Origin: Lactobacillus intestinalis
GTDB lineage: Bacteria > Bacillota > Bacilli > Lactobacillales > Lactobacillaceae
Direction: 5' to 3'
DNA length: 64,000 bases
NCBI RefSeq assembly: GCF_024397795.1
Contig: NZ_CP072983.1
Location: forward strand, 620,001 to 684,000
In this document: piece after piece, positions 26,442-35,558 of the stretch
Layout: each line of letters starts with the position of its first letter
How positions within the stretch are numbered: position 1 is the first letter of the stretch
The notes under the pieces: generated by a model
Seen by the model: only the letters and a program-made list of their open reading frames with translations
The model's database searches: none
Told to the model about the DNA's origin: nothing
Position numbers and translations under genes: made by a program

Positions 26442-28538
26442 ATGTACGTGAATTATTTTAGAAAAAATAGTGGCACTGGTTCAAATAAACAGGCCTCAAC
26501 ACCACTTAGAATGAAGATCATTCTAGGGATAATTTTTATTCTGTTTGCAACATTGATTGGTCAATTAGCATACTTGCAATTGGCTTATGGATCTCGTTTT
26601 AAATCAGAAGTTCAAAAATCTGATTCTACTGTAGTTTCAAGTCAAGTACCTCGAGGAGTTATGTATGATGCTAAAGGCCGAGTTTTAGTTGGAAACAAGG
26701 CTAATAACGCTATAACTTACACCAAAGGTGCCTCGACTTCAAGTGAACAGATTTATAAGATTTCTAATGCTTTGAGTAATTATATAAAAATTACTAATGA
26801 GAAACCAACTGAACAGCAGGAAATTGAATATTACTTAGCTGATCCGGAGGTCTCAAAACGTGAACTTGCCAAATTACCGGCTTCGCAAAAGAGTCAAAAA
26901 TTGGAGCAAGCACAAATTACTCAAAATGTTGAAAATCAGGTTCGTAAAGAACATATTAAATTAAATAGCAAACAAAAAACAGCGGCTTTAATTTTTAATA
27001 AGATTTCAGGAGCATATACACTTTCAACAATCTATATTAAGAATAAAGATTTGACTAATAAAGAAATTGCTGAAGTAGGTGAACACCTCTCTGAATTACC
27101 AGGTGTGGGTATTGGGACTGACTGGCAACGTTCATATCCAAATGGTTCATCTATTCAAAGTATCATTGGATCAGTTTCTACTGAAAAGTCAGGTTTGCCA
27201 AGTGATAATTTACAATATTACTTAACTCAGGGCTATTCTAGAAACGATCGTGTAGGTACATCATATCTTGAAGAAGAATATGAACCTCTTTTAAAGGGAA
27301 CTAAGTCAACTAGTGAAGTTACTACTAAGGGTAGTGGCGATATCCAACAAACTAAGACAGTTTATAAAGGACAAGCCGGTGCTAGTTTGATGTTGACGAT
27401 TGACGCTAAGTATCAAAAAGAAGTCCAATCTACTTTAAAACGAGTATACAATAATGCTTTGTCAGCTGGAGCTGCTCGCTATTCTAATGGGGCTTACGCA
27501 ATCGCAATGAATCCAAAAACTGGAGCGCTTTTGGCAATTGCGGGTTTAAGTCATGATCCGAAAAAGAATAAAACTACTGAAAATGCTTTGGGAGCAATTA
27601 ACCAATCATTTGTTATGGGATCCGTTGTTAAAGGTGCAACTGTTTCAGGTGGTTTAATTAATAAAGTTATTACTCCAACTAATAATACTTTGCCAGATAC
27701 GGCAATTTATTTACCAGGGTCTTCAGTTAAGAAGTCAGTTTACCCAATCGGAACTTTCGGTTCTTTGGATGCTGAAACGGCTTTGGAAGTCTCAAGTAAC
27801 ATTTATATGATGCACTTGGCTATGAACTGGGTAAAGGCTAAATACGTACCTAAGACCTATATCAATATGCCTAATGATTCTTTTGAAATTTTAAGACGTA
27901 ATTTCAATATGTTTGGTTTAGGCCAAAAGACTGGTGTTGATTTACCAGGAGAAGTTTCAGGTATTCAAGGTAAGTCATTTAATTCAAAGGGCCAAATTTT
28001 ATCTGGTTCTGTACTGGACTTGGCATATGGAAACTATGATGCTTATACCCCAATTCAATTAGTACAATATGTTTCTACAATTGCCAATGGTGGTTATAGA
28101 ATGCAACCATATGTGGTTCAATCAGTAGGTAAGACTAGTTCAGATGGGAAGAAGATTTACATTAACTACAATAAGACACCTAATGTCCAACAACAAATTC
28201 CTTGGACTCAAGATGAATTAAATGTGGTTCGTCAAGGTTTCTGGCGTGTAGTTCACGGAACTAATGGCTGGGGTACTGCCCACCCATTAAAGAATGTAAA
28301 GCCATCAATTTCAGGTAAGACTGGTACTGCTCAAACTTTCTACTATGATCCAGATAATCCTAACCGTAAGAATCCACCAGAATTAATTAACGCTACTTTT
28401 GTTGGTTATGCTCCTTCAAATAACCCTAAGCTTGCCATTGCGGTGGTATTCCCCGGTTTAGATCCAGATATGGAAGGAACGTACACTTTACAAGTAGCTA
28501 AAGAAATGGTCCAAGATTACTTTAAGTTACATAAATAA
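26442..28538 (+). CDS. Class B penicillin-binding protein (PBP2b-like transpeptidase)
   Basis: A 698-residue monofunctional transpeptidase: short cytoplasmic N-terminus, one membrane helix (about 25-45), a dimerisation domain beginning at QVPRGVMYDAKGRVLVGN, and the transpeptidase domain with S394-V-V-K, the SSN triad (451-453) and KTG (626-628). It cross-links peptidoglycan outside the membrane. The SVVK box and architecture fit PBP2b-type proteins, which serve septal or peripheral synthesis; the exact role is inferred. The ATG at 26442 is close to AAGGGACG; GTG at 26448 is an alternative with better spacing. Confidence 0.92.
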   Translation: MYVNYFRKNSGTGSNKQASTPLRMKIILGIIFILFATLIGQLAYLQLAYGSRFKSEVQKSDSTVVSSQVPRGVMYDAKGRVLVGNKANNAITYTKGASTSSEQIYKISNALSNYIKITNEKPTEQQEIEYYLADPEVSKRELAKLPASQKSQKLEQAQITQNVENQVRKEHIKLNSKQKTAALIFNKISGAYTLSTIYIKNKDLTNKEIAEVGEHLSELPGVGIGTDWQRSYPNGSSIQSIIGSVSTEKSGLPSDNLQYYLTQGYSRNDRVGTSYLEEEYEPLLKGTKSTSEVTTKGSGDIQQTKTVYKGQAGASLMLTIDAKYQKEVQSTLKRVYNNALSAGAARYSNGAYAIAMNPKTGALLAIAGLSHDPKKNKTTENALGAINQSFVMGSVVKGATVSGGLINKVITPTNNTLPDTAIYLPGSSVKKSVYPIGTFGSLDAETALEVSSNIYMMHLAMNWVKAKYVPKTYINMPNDSFEILRRNFNMFGLGQKTGVDLPGEVSGIQGKSFNSKGQILSGSVLDLAYGNYDAYTPIQLVQYVSTIANGGYRMQPYVVQSVGKTSSDGKKIYINYNKTPNVQQQIPWTQDELNVVRQGFWRVVHGTNGWGTAHPLKNVKPSISGKTGTAQTFYYDPDNPNRKNPPELINATFVGYAPSNNPKLAIAVVFPGLDPDMEGTYTLQVAKEMVQDYFKLHK

Positions 28539-28546
28539 AAAAATAC

Positions 28547-28575
28547 TGGTCAAATGCTCAGAAAAATGCTATTCT
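28547..28575 (+). promoter_or_regulatory. Promoter of rpmG
   Basis: TGGTCA, a 17-base spacer and an extended -10 TGcTATTCT lie 38 bases before the rpmG start. Called by eye. Confidence 0.5.
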
Positions 28576-28612
28576 AATACAGTCAGAATATAAATTGTAG
28601 GTGGTGAAAGAA

Positions 28613-28762
28613 ATGGCAGATAACATCATTTTGGAATGCACCGAATGTGGCGATAGAAGTTACTTATCCAAGAAGAACAAGCGTAAGCATCCGGAACGTT
28701 TAAGTTTAAAGAAGTATTGCCCAGTCGAAAGACACGTAACACTTCATCGTGAAACTAAGTAA
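28613..28762 (+). CDS. rpmG: 50S ribosomal protein L33
   Basis: A 49-residue protein, [20 protein letters not shown] at its start and TLHRETK at its end, is a clear L33. The first zinc-type pair CTEC is present, but the second pair is reduced to YCPVER with a single Cys, as in other L33 paralogues of this subgroup, so it may not bind zinc. GGTGGTGA precedes the ATG. It has its own promoter and terminator. Confidence 0.95.
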   Translation: MADNIILECTECGDRSYLSKKNKRKHPERLSLKKYCPVERHVTLHRETK

Positions 28763-28772
28763 TAAACCCAAG

Positions 28773-28803
28773 ATAGCAGGTCTAGATGCCTGCTATTTTT
28801 TGT
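28773..28803 (+). terminator. Terminator after rpmG
   Basis: Stem ATAGCAGG / CCTGCTAT with an 8-base loop and a run of six T. Confidence 0.9.
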
Positions 28804-28816
28804 TATTGGTGAAAAA

Positions 28817-29383
28817 ATGAAAAAAATAGATTTACGCAAGAAACAAATTGAAAGTTTAAAAGAGTTTGCTGACGAAAATCAGAAAAAAATTGAGGATAAA
28901 AAACTTTTAGATAAGTTTATGTCAACAAATTTATGGAAAAATAGTCAATCTATTGGAATTACTTCTTCTTTGCCTATTGAAGTTGATACTTCAGAACTAA
29001 TTGCCCGTTTGTGGGATGAAGGAAAAGATGTCTATTTAGCTAGAGCAAATAATGATCCTAATCATACTCAAGACTTTTTGGAATATACTTATATGACCAA
29101 ACTTAAAAAATCTAAGTTTGGAGTAGATGAAGTAGCAAATCCTGATGCGAAAATCAATAATGAATTAGATTTAATTGTAGTACCAGGATTAGCATTTGCA
29201 CTTGATTCACATGCCCGTCTAGGTTTTGGTGGAGGGTATTACGATCGCTTTTTAAAGAAGTACCCTACTAAAACAATTGCTTTAGCTAATTCACGGATGG
29301 TTTTTGAACATGCTCAATGGCCAGTAGAAAATTTTGATGTTCCAATTCAGACTATTATCACTCCAACTAAAATTTATAAGTAG
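28817..29383 (+). CDS. 5-formyltetrahydrofolate cyclo-ligase
   Basis: A 188-residue protein of the 5-FTHF cyclo-ligase family (YqgN). The C-terminal signature LGFGGGYYDRFLKKYP with the preceding DLIVVPGLAFAL is characteristic; an N-terminal Lys-rich helix includes the ATP-binding lysines. It converts 5-formyl-THF to methenyl-THF using ATP. It heads a cluster with gluP and yqgQ, the same order as in Bacillus (yqgN-gluP-yqgQ). Confidence 0.92.
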   Translation: MKKIDLRKKQIESLKEFADENQKKIEDKKLLDKFMSTNLWKNSQSIGITSSLPIEVDTSELIARLWDEGKDVYLARANNDPNHTQDFLEYTYMTKLKKSKFGVDEVANPDAKINNELDLIVVPGLAFALDSHARLGFGGGYYDRFLKKYPTKTIALANSRMVFEHAQWPVENFDVPIQTIITPTKIYK

Positions 29384-29391
29384 AGGTAGCT

Positions 29392-30072
29392 ATGAATCGA
29401 AAACTAAACTTTAATACGACCTTTGTGACCTTTGGAATATTGATTGTTTTGCTTGTCGTATTTATTGTCGAAATTTTTATGGGTGGTTCTGAAAATAACT
29501 ACACTTTAATGAAAATGGGTGCGATGAGTAATTATGCAGTTGTTGCTGGTAATCAATGGTGGCGACTTTTTACTGCACAATTCTTACATATTGGGGTTCT
29601 ACATTTAGTCTCAAATGCAGTGATTATTTACTACATGGGTCAATATATGGAGCCTATGTTAGGACATCTGCGCTTTTTGCTTGTTTACCTACTATCAGGA
29701 ATTGGCGGAAACTTGCTCAGTTTAGCTTTTGGTAGTGATAAGGTGATTAGCGCCGGTGCTTCAACAGCTTTATTCGGCTTATTTGGGGCAATGACTGCAA
29801 TTGGTTTGCGTAATATGAAAAACCCAATGATCAGCTATTTAGGACGCCAGGCTTTTGTTTTGGCCATTGTTAATATTGCTTTAGATTTATTTGCGCCGAA
29901 CATTGATATTCAAGGCCATATTGGTGGTTTTGTGGCAGGATTCTTGCTGGCAATTATTGTCGGTGATCGAACAATGCGTAAATATAATCCAAAATGGCGT
30001 GTCGTTGCAGCGGCTGTATTGATTGTTTATGTAGTGTGGACTGTTAGATTAGGAATGGTAGTCAAATTCTAA
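29392..30072 (+). CDS. gluP: Rhomboid-family intramembrane serine protease (GluP-like)
   Basis: A 226-residue integral membrane protein with about six to seven helices. The family WWRLFTAQFLHIGVLHLVSNA segment, the catalytic serine in SAGASTALFG (Ser124) and the helix-6 His in GHIGG (His176) are present. The usual GxSG box reads GAST here, with Thr in place of Gly. Rhomboids cleave membrane-embedded substrates; in Bacillus GluP affects cell division and sugar export. It overlaps yqgQ by one base (TAATG). Confidence 0.9.
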   Translation: MNRKLNFNTTFVTFGILIVLLVVFIVEIFMGGSENNYTLMKMGAMSNYAVVAGNQWWRLFTAQFLHIGVLHLVSNAVIIYYMGQYMEPMLGHLRFLLVYLLSGIGGNLLSLAFGSDKVISAGASTALFGLFGAMTAIGLRNMKNPMISYLGRQAFVLAIVNIALDLFAPNIDIQGHIGGFVAGFLLAIIVGDRTMRKYNPKWRVVAAAVLIVYVVWTVRLGMVVKF

Positions 30073-30281
30073 TGAAGACTTTATATGATGTTCAACAATT
30101 TCTAGAAAAGTATGGCGTTTTAGTTCATGTTGGAAAAAGAATTTGGGATATTGAATTAATGGCAATTGAACTAGATAATATCAACCATTCAGGTTTAATC
30201 GATAAGCATGATTATTTGGTAGCTAAGCTTATTTTGCAACGTGAGCATGAAATTGAAGAGCGTAAAGAAAAAAGATCCTAA
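30072..30281 (+). CDS. yqgQ: YqgQ/DUF910 family small protein
   Basis: A 69-residue charged protein of the YqgQ (DUF910) family, recognised by YDVQQFLEKYGVLVHVGKRIWDIELMAIEL. The family forms a small three-helix bundle that may bind single-stranded nucleic acid; the function is unknown. It is translationally coupled to gluP. In Bacillus a glucokinase gene follows; here a rhodanese-like gene follows instead. Confidence 0.85.
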   Translation: MKTLYDVQQFLEKYGVLVHVGKRIWDIELMAIELDNINHSGLIDKHDYLVAKLILQREHEIEERKEKRS

Positions 30282-30352
30282 AAATCGTTCTATTTAATTT
30301 TCTTTAGTGTATTATTAATAGTATAAGTTTTTTAGAGGGGCAGAATAAATTT

Positions 30353-30754
30353 ATGTCACAATTTTTGATTATCTTAGATACCGTTTTAATCATTATTATT
30401 CTTGGAATCGGTGGAGTGTGGCTTTTTAACAAAATTCAAGCTAAACGTCTTGGTGGCGCACTCACTAACGAAGAATTTAAAGACGGCATGAGAAAGGCTC
30501 AAATCGTTGATTTACGCGAAAAACAACCATTTAAGCGTAAGCATATTGATGGTGCACGCAATTTGCCATATACCATGCTTAAATACAATTACACTGAGCT
30601 TAGAAGCGATTTGCCCGTCTATCTTTATTCAGATTCTGTGACTGTAACTTTAAGAGCAGCTAGATTTTTGAAGAAGAAGGGCTTTAAGTCAATTCATTGG
30701 CTTGATGGCGGCTTTGAAAACTGGAAAGGCCGCACTAAGGCATCTAAATATTAA
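30353..30754 (+). CDS. Membrane-anchored rhodanese-like protein lacking the catalytic cysteine
   Basis: A 133-residue protein with one N-terminal membrane helix (about 4-25) and a rhodanese fold: AQIVDLREKQPFKRKHIDGARNLPY and the WLDGGFENWKG end. The active-site loop that normally starts with Cys reads YLYSDSVTVTL, and the whole protein has no Cys. It therefore cannot be a sulfurtransferase of the normal type and is more likely a binding or regulatory domain. GGGG serves as ribosome site. miaA follows after 61 bases. Confidence 0.85.
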   Translation: MSQFLIILDTVLIIIILGIGGVWLFNKIQAKRLGGALTNEEFKDGMRKAQIVDLREKQPFKRKHIDGARNLPYTMLKYNYTELRSDLPVYLYSDSVTVTLRAARFLKKKGFKSIHWLDGGFENWKGRTKASKY

Positions 30755-30815
30755 TGAATAAGCAGCATTTGATTTTTTCAAATGTGCTTTTTTAGTATCT
30801 TGAAAAGGAATTAAT

Positions 30816-31736
30816 ATGCAAAAAGTATTGGCAATCGTAGGGCCAACGGCTGTTGGAAAAACAGAACTAGCAATTAAATTGGCTAAAAAATTGAATGGGG
30901 AAATCGTATCTGGTGATTCCATGCAGGTTTATCAAGAAGTTGAAATTGGAACTGCAAAAGCAACTAAAGAAGAGCAAGCTGAAGTAAAACATTACTTAGT
31001 AAATACACGCTCAGTTTTTGAGCCGTATTCAGTTAAGGACTTTGTTGATCAAGCAACAGCGGCTATTACTGAAATAAGTAAAAAAGGTAAGCTACCGATA
31101 ATTGTTGGCGGAACTGGTTTTTATGTAAATGCATTGCTTAATAAAATGCAATTGGGTGAAAAAACTGATCAAGAAAAAAGTGTTACTCAAAAATGGGAAA
31201 ACTATTTAACTGAAAATGGCGCTGAAAAGCTCTGGCAACAACTGCATGATAAGGATCCAGTAGCAGCTGAAAAAATCCCCATTCCTAATAGTCGTCGGAC
31301 TCTGAGAGCCCTTACGGTTATTGATCGAACTGGTAAAAAGTTTTCTGAACAACAAGAAAAAATTGAGCCTCGCTATGATTATTTGATTATTGCTTTGAAT
31401 TCAAAAAGAGCAAAAATTTATGATCGAATTAACCAAAGAGTGGATAAAATGATGGATTTGGGGATGCTGGATGAAGCCAGATTCATTTATGAAAATCGTG
31501 CCCAGGAGCATCAGATCTTGCAAGCAATTGCTTATAAAGAGTTCTTTCCCTATTTTGAGAAAACCGCAAATTTGGAAGAATGTATTGAAAGTTTAAAAAC
31601 AGCATCACGCCGATATGCAAAAAGGCAGCTAACATATTTTCGTAATAAGTTGCCGGTGGAGTGGTTTGATCCTTTAGAAGATCCAAATTGTGAGCAAGAG
31701 ATTTTAGAAAAAGTGGAAGAGTGGTTAAATGTTTGA
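30816..31736 (+). CDS. miaA: tRNA dimethylallyltransferase MiaA
   Basis: A 306-residue enzyme with P-loop GPTAVGKTELA, the SGDSMQVYQEVEIGTAK substrate motif, VGGTGFYVNALL and IPNSRRTLRAL. It adds an isopentenyl group to A37 of tRNAs reading UNN codons. The stop overlaps the ynbB start by 8 bases, the same miaA-ynbB neighbourhood as in Bacillus, but hfq is absent. Confidence 0.96.
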   Translation: MQKVLAIVGPTAVGKTELAIKLAKKLNGEIVSGDSMQVYQEVEIGTAKATKEEQAEVKHYLVNTRSVFEPYSVKDFVDQATAAITEISKKGKLPIIVGGTGFYVNALLNKMQLGEKTDQEKSVTQKWENYLTENGAEKLWQQLHDKDPVAAEKIPIPNSRRTLRALTVIDRTGKKFSEQQEKIEPRYDYLIIALNSKRAKIYDRINQRVDKMMDLGMLDEARFIYENRAQEHQILQAIAYKEFFPYFEKTANLEECIESLKTASRRYAKRQLTYFRNKLPVEWFDPLEDPNCEQEILEKVEEWLNV

Positions 31737-32973
31737 TATTCCAGAAGAATTACAAAAACTAGTTGTAGAAGTTGATAAACAAATTGATCCTAAACTTAAG
31801 GAAATTGATGATCAAATTGTTTATAACCAGGCTAAAGTTTTGGATGCCTTTAGAAAAGAAGAGGTGGCAGAGGCGGATTTAATAGGTGCAAATGGCTATG
31901 GGGACGATGATATGGGGCGTGACAAGCTGGACCGAGTTTATGCACGTGTTTTTAATACGGAAGCGGCGGTTGTACGCCCTCAATTTGTATCTGGCACCCA
32001 TACCTTGTTTACTGCCTTAAACGGCAATTTGAATTATGGGGAGAACTTAACCTATTTGACGGGGATGCCTTATGATACGATGCAAGAAGTGATCGGGTTA
32101 ACTCCTAAAAAGCGGGGAACTTTGATGCAACGTGGAGTAAAGTTTTCTTATGCTCCTTTAAAAGATAATGGTGAGATTGATTATCAAGAAGCTAAAAAGG
32201 TTCTTTTAAAAAATAAACCAAAGATTGTTGCTATTCAGCGTTCAAGAGGGTATGCCACTAGAAAAACTTATACTGTTCGTCAAATTAAAGAAATGATTGA
32301 TTTTATCAAGAAAACAAGTCCAAAGAGTCTGATTTTTATTGATAATTGTTATGGTGAATTTTCTGAAAAACATGAACCAACTGAATATGGGGCTGATTTT
32401 ATGGCAGGCTCCCTCATTAAAAATGCTGGTGGAGGTATTGCTCAGACAGGTGGCTATGTGGTTGGAAGAAAAGATTTGATTGAAAATACTAAGATTGCTT
32501 TGACGGCTCCCGGGTGTGCTGATGAAGGGGCAACCATGAGCAATTTGCATGATTTTTATGAGGGATTCTTTATCGCCCCTAATGTAGTTGGAATGGCTGA
32601 AGAAGGAATGATCTTTGCGGCTGCCATCTTTGAAAAAATGGGAATGAATGTCACACCACGTTGGGATGAAACGCGTAGTGATGTCATTGAAACCATTATT
32701 TTTGAAGATCCGGATAAAATGCAAAAATTTGTTAAAGAAGTGCAAAAATATTCTCCAGTAGATTCTTTTGTAAATCCAGAGGCTTATCATATGCCCGGAT
32801 ATGAAGACAAAGTTATTATGGCAGCCGGCAATTTTGTTTCAGGATCCACAATTGAATTTTCTGCAGATGGTCCAATTCGTCCACCATATGCGGTTTATAT
32901 GCAAGGCGGTTTGACCTATGCCCATGATAAAGTTGCCATTATTAATGCGGTTAAAGATATGTTTTTTAGTTAA
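31729..32973 (+). CDS. YnbB-type PLP-dependent enzyme (methionine gamma-lyase family)
   Basis: A 414-residue fold-type I PLP protein of the YnbB/aluminium-resistance group. GANGYGDDDMGRDKLDRVYA, FVSGTHTLFTAL, the SLIFIDNCYGEF strand (PLP Asp) and the Schiff-base lysine in GSLIKNAGGG are visible. It is often annotated as a methionine gamma-lyase, but activity is poorly established. It overlaps miaA. In Bacillus glnR-glnA follow ynbB; here glnA follows without glnR. A long antisense frame on the other strand (32242-32790) is a shadow. Confidence 0.88.
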   Translation: MFDIPEELQKLVVEVDKQIDPKLKEIDDQIVYNQAKVLDAFRKEEVAEADLIGANGYGDDDMGRDKLDRVYARVFNTEAAVVRPQFVSGTHTLFTALNGNLNYGENLTYLTGMPYDTMQEVIGLTPKKRGTLMQRGVKFSYAPLKDNGEIDYQEAKKVLLKNKPKIVAIQRSRGYATRKTYTVRQIKEMIDFIKKTSPKSLIFIDNCYGEFSEKHEPTEYGADFMAGSLIKNAGGGIAQTGGYVVGRKDLIENTKIALTAPGCADEGATMSNLHDFYEGFFIAPNVVGMAEEGMIFAAAIFEKMGMNVTPRWDETRSDVIETIIFEDPDKMQKFVKEVQKYSPVDSFVNPEAYHMPGYEDKVIMAAGNFVSGSTIEFSADGPIRPPYAVYMQGGLTYAHDKVAIINAVKDMFFS

Positions 32974-33058
32974 TTAAATTGGACTTTAATAGCTAAAGGT
33001 TCGGATTTGGCGAGAATTTTAATCTTTTTAAACATTTTATAAAGATATTAAAAAATAC

Positions 33059-33093
33059 AGTAGACCAATTTGACTTTTTTAAATTGGTCTGCT
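33059..33093. repeat. Inverted repeat embedded in the glnA promoter
   Basis: AGTAGACCAATTT (33059-33071) and AAATTGGTCTGCT (33081-33093) form a 13-bp stem with one G-T pair and a 9-base loop. The right arm lies in the spacer of the glnA promoter and the left arm overlaps its -35. It could be an operator, or a terminator for ynbB, though the following T-run is poor. Confidence 0.7.
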
Positions 33094-33098
33094 ATTCT
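33070..33098 (+). promoter_or_regulatory. Promoter of glnA
   Basis: TTGACT (33070-33075), a 17-base spacer and TATTCT (33093-33098) lie 84 bases upstream of the glnA ATG. Called by eye. Confidence 0.7.
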
Positions 33099-33181
33099 AT
33101 TAGACAGTTCTACGAAGAGAAAAGAAATCGTAATAGGACCGTACCAATTAATAGTTATTTTTAATTTTTAGGTGAAAAATT

Positions 33182-34519
33182 ATGAGTAAAACAGTTACAG
33201 CAGAAGATATTAGAAAAAGTGTTGAAGACAACGATGTTCATTTTTTGAGATTGGCTTTCACTGATGTTAACGGTACTTTAAAAGCCGTTGAAGTTCCAAA
33301 GAGCCAATTGGATAAAGTTTTGACTAACGATATTCGTTTTGATGGTTCTTCAATTGACGGATTTGTTCGTCTTGAAGAAAGTGATATGGTTCTTTACCCA
33401 GACTTCTCAACTTGGTCAGTACTTCCTTGGAGCGATGAACGTGGCGGCAAGATTGGTCGTTTGGTATGTTCAGTTCACAAGACCAATGGCGAACCATTTG
33501 AAGGTGACCCAAGAAATAACTTGAAGCGTGTGCTTAAAGAAATGGAAGAAATGGGCTTCTCAGATTTCGATATTGGTTTTGAAGCTGAATTCCACCTCTT
33601 CAAATTAGGTGAAGATGGTAATTGGACTACCGAAGTTCCAGATCACGCATCATACTTTGACATGACTTCAGATGACGAAGGTGCAAGATGTCGTCGTGAT
33701 ATTGTTGAAACTTTAGAAAATATTGGTTTTGAAGTTGAAGCAGCTCACCACGAAGTAGGTGACGGTCAACAAGAAATCGACTTTAGATTTGATGATGCTT
33801 TAACTACTGCCGACCGTGTTCAAACCTTTAAGATGGTTGTTCGTGAAGTTGCTAGAAAGCATGGATTATTTGCAACCTTTATGGCTAAACCAATTCAAGG
33901 CGAAGCTGGTAACGGTATGCATACTAACATGTCATTATTCAAGGATGGTAAGAATGTATTTTATGATAAGGATGGCGAATTCCACTTATCAGATACTGCC
34001 CTTCACTTCTTGAACGGTATTTTGGAACATGCTCGTGCAATTACTGCAATCGGCAACCCAACTGTTAACTCATACAAGCGCTTAATTCCTGGTTTTGAAG
34101 CTCCAGTTTACATTTCATGGGCTTCAAAGAACCGTTCACCACTCGTACGTATTCCAGACGCTGAAGAAATTAATACTCGTCTTGAAATGCGTTCAGCAGA
34201 CCCAACTGCTAACCCATACTTGCTTCTTGCAGCTTGTCTTACTGCCGGCCTTCAAGGCATTAAGGAAGGTAGAAGACCTATGGATCCAATTACTTCCAAC
34301 GTCTTTGAAATGACTGAAGAAGAACGTGTACAACGTGGTATTAAGCCACTTCCATCAACTCTTCACAATGCTATCAAGGCATTCAAGGCTGATGAACTTA
34401 TCCAAAGTGCATTAGGTGAACACTTAACTCAAAGTTTCATCGATTCTAAAGAATTAGAATGGGCACAATACACTCAATCTGTTTCAGATTGGGAAAGAGA
34501 CCGTTACATGGGTTACTAA
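33182..34519 (+). CDS. glnA: Glutamine synthetase type I
   Basis: A 445-residue GSI-alpha enzyme: beta-grasp N-terminus ([19 protein letters not shown]), the active-site segments [34 protein letters not shown] and [15 protein letters not shown], and the ATP site near NRSPLVRIP. It makes glutamine from glutamate, ammonia and ATP. The length lacks the adenylylation-associated insertion of GSI-beta. AGGTGA precedes the ATG. No glnR is next to it and I see no TGTNAN7TNACA GlnR site at the promoter. Confidence 0.97.
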   Translation: MSKTVTAEDIRKSVEDNDVHFLRLAFTDVNGTLKAVEVPKSQLDKVLTNDIRFDGSSIDGFVRLEESDMVLYPDFSTWSVLPWSDERGGKIGRLVCSVHKTNGEPFEGDPRNNLKRVLKEMEEMGFSDFDIGFEAEFHLFKLGEDGNWTTEVPDHASYFDMTSDDEGARCRRDIVETLENIGFEVEAAHHEVGDGQQEIDFRFDDALTTADRVQTFKMVVREVARKHGLFATFMAKPIQGEAGNGMHTNMSLFKDGKNVFYDKDGEFHLSDTALHFLNGILEHARAITAIGNPTVNSYKRLIPGFEAPVYISWASKNRSPLVRIPDAEEINTRLEMRSADPTANPYLLLAACLTAGLQGIKEGRRPMDPITSNVFEMTEEERVQRGIKPLPSTLHNAIKAFKADELIQSALGEHLTQSFIDSKELEWAQYTQSVSDWERDRYMGY

Positions 34520-34534
34520 TATTAATTAGGTCAA

Positions 34535-34573
34535 TAAAAAAGTCGCTGTCAAAAAGTTGGCAACGGCTTTTTT
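34535..34573 (+). terminator. Terminator after glnA
   Basis: Imperfect stem AAAGTCGCTGTCAA / TTGGCAACGGCTTT (several G-U pairs) ending in a T run. Confidence 0.82.
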
Positions 34574-34603
34574 CTATGGTTAAATTTTATAGAGGTGAAA
34601 AAC

Positions 34604-35416
34604 ATGACATTACCATTTAAAGCAGTTGCCGTTGATATGGACGGCACTTTTTTAGACGATAGAAAGCAATATAATCATGAGCAATTTGATAAGATTCTGA
34701 CTGAATTTGAAAAGCAGGGGGTTCACTTCATTGTGGCTTCTGGTCGTCCTTATGCACGACTTAAGCAAGATTTTAGTGAATTTGCTGATAGAATGGATTT
34801 TGTGACTTTAAACGGTTCTCGTTTGATTATTGAAGGAAAAGATGCCGGTGGCTATCCTTTGAATCGTCAAGACGTGCTGGACTTGATTCATGAGGTTCAT
34901 GATAAGTATGGTAAGATGGCAACGATGGTCTTTGAAGAAGGGATTGCATATTTAAATACTGAGATTCCTAAAGAAGAGCGCGACTTTTTGGCATATTTTG
35001 CTGGTAAAAGTGATGTCGTTGATGCTTGGTGTGATTTGCCAGAAGGCGATATTTATCAAATCACTTTTAATATGGATAGCAGTAAGGCTAAGGAAATTGA
35101 AGATGCTTTCAATAAGACCCATGTTAACCAAATTTCTGCTTTTGCTTCAGCTAACACCGCTATTGACGTGAACGTAAAGGGGATTAGCAAGGGAACTGGG
35201 CTTAAGAGATTGCTTGAAAAATTGGGCATGACCGGAAAAGACTTGATTGCCTTTGGTGATGGCGGCAATGATATTGACATGCTCGACTTTGCGGAATATT
35301 CATATGCGATGGCTAATGGGATGCAAGAAGTTAAAGATCATGCTAAATATGTTGCTCCTGCTAATACGGAGAATGGAGTTTTCAAAGTTCTTCAAGAATA
35401 TTTAGATAAAGATTAG
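34604..35416 (+). CDS. HAD-superfamily (Cof-type) sugar phosphatase
   Basis: A 270-residue Cof-like hydrolase. Motif I VDMDGTFLDD, motif II VASGRPYARL and motif IV FGDGGNDIDMLDFAEYSYAMANG mark the type IIB HAD phosphatases acting on sugar phosphates or nucleotides. Substrate unknown. The start is the ATG at 34604 behind AGAGGTGA; an in-frame GTG at 34595 is part of that ribosome site. Single-gene unit between two terminators. Confidence 0.9.
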   Translation: MTLPFKAVAVDMDGTFLDDRKQYNHEQFDKILTEFEKQGVHFIVASGRPYARLKQDFSEFADRMDFVTLNGSRLIIEGKDAGGYPLNRQDVLDLIHEVHDKYGKMATMVFEEGIAYLNTEIPKEERDFLAYFAGKSDVVDAWCDLPEGDIYQITFNMDSSKAKEIEDAFNKTHVNQISAFASANTAIDVNVKGISKGTGLKRLLEKLGMTGKDLIAFGDGGNDIDMLDFAEYSYAMANGMQEVKDHAKYVAPANTENGVFKVLQEYLDKD

Positions 35417-35427
35417 AAAAATATTTG

Positions 35428-35457
35428 AAAGGTTATCTATCTAAGATAGCCTTTTTA
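35428..35457 (+). terminator. Terminator after the HAD phosphatase
   Basis: Stem AAAGGTTATCT / AGATAGCCTTT (one G-T pair) with a 5-base loop and T-rich tail. Confidence 0.85.
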
Positions 35458-35558
35458 TTTTAAAAAAATAATATCGCTTACATGGAAAAGTTTTACTTAC
35501 GAAGAAAATTTTTTTCTGGTAAAGTAATCAACGTTGTTGAAAAAAGGAGGAATTTTTA

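Noticed and set aside
32242-32790. 182-codon minus-strand frame inside ynbB
   Set aside because: It is antisense to a conserved PLP enzyme and its translation shows no domain or start signal.
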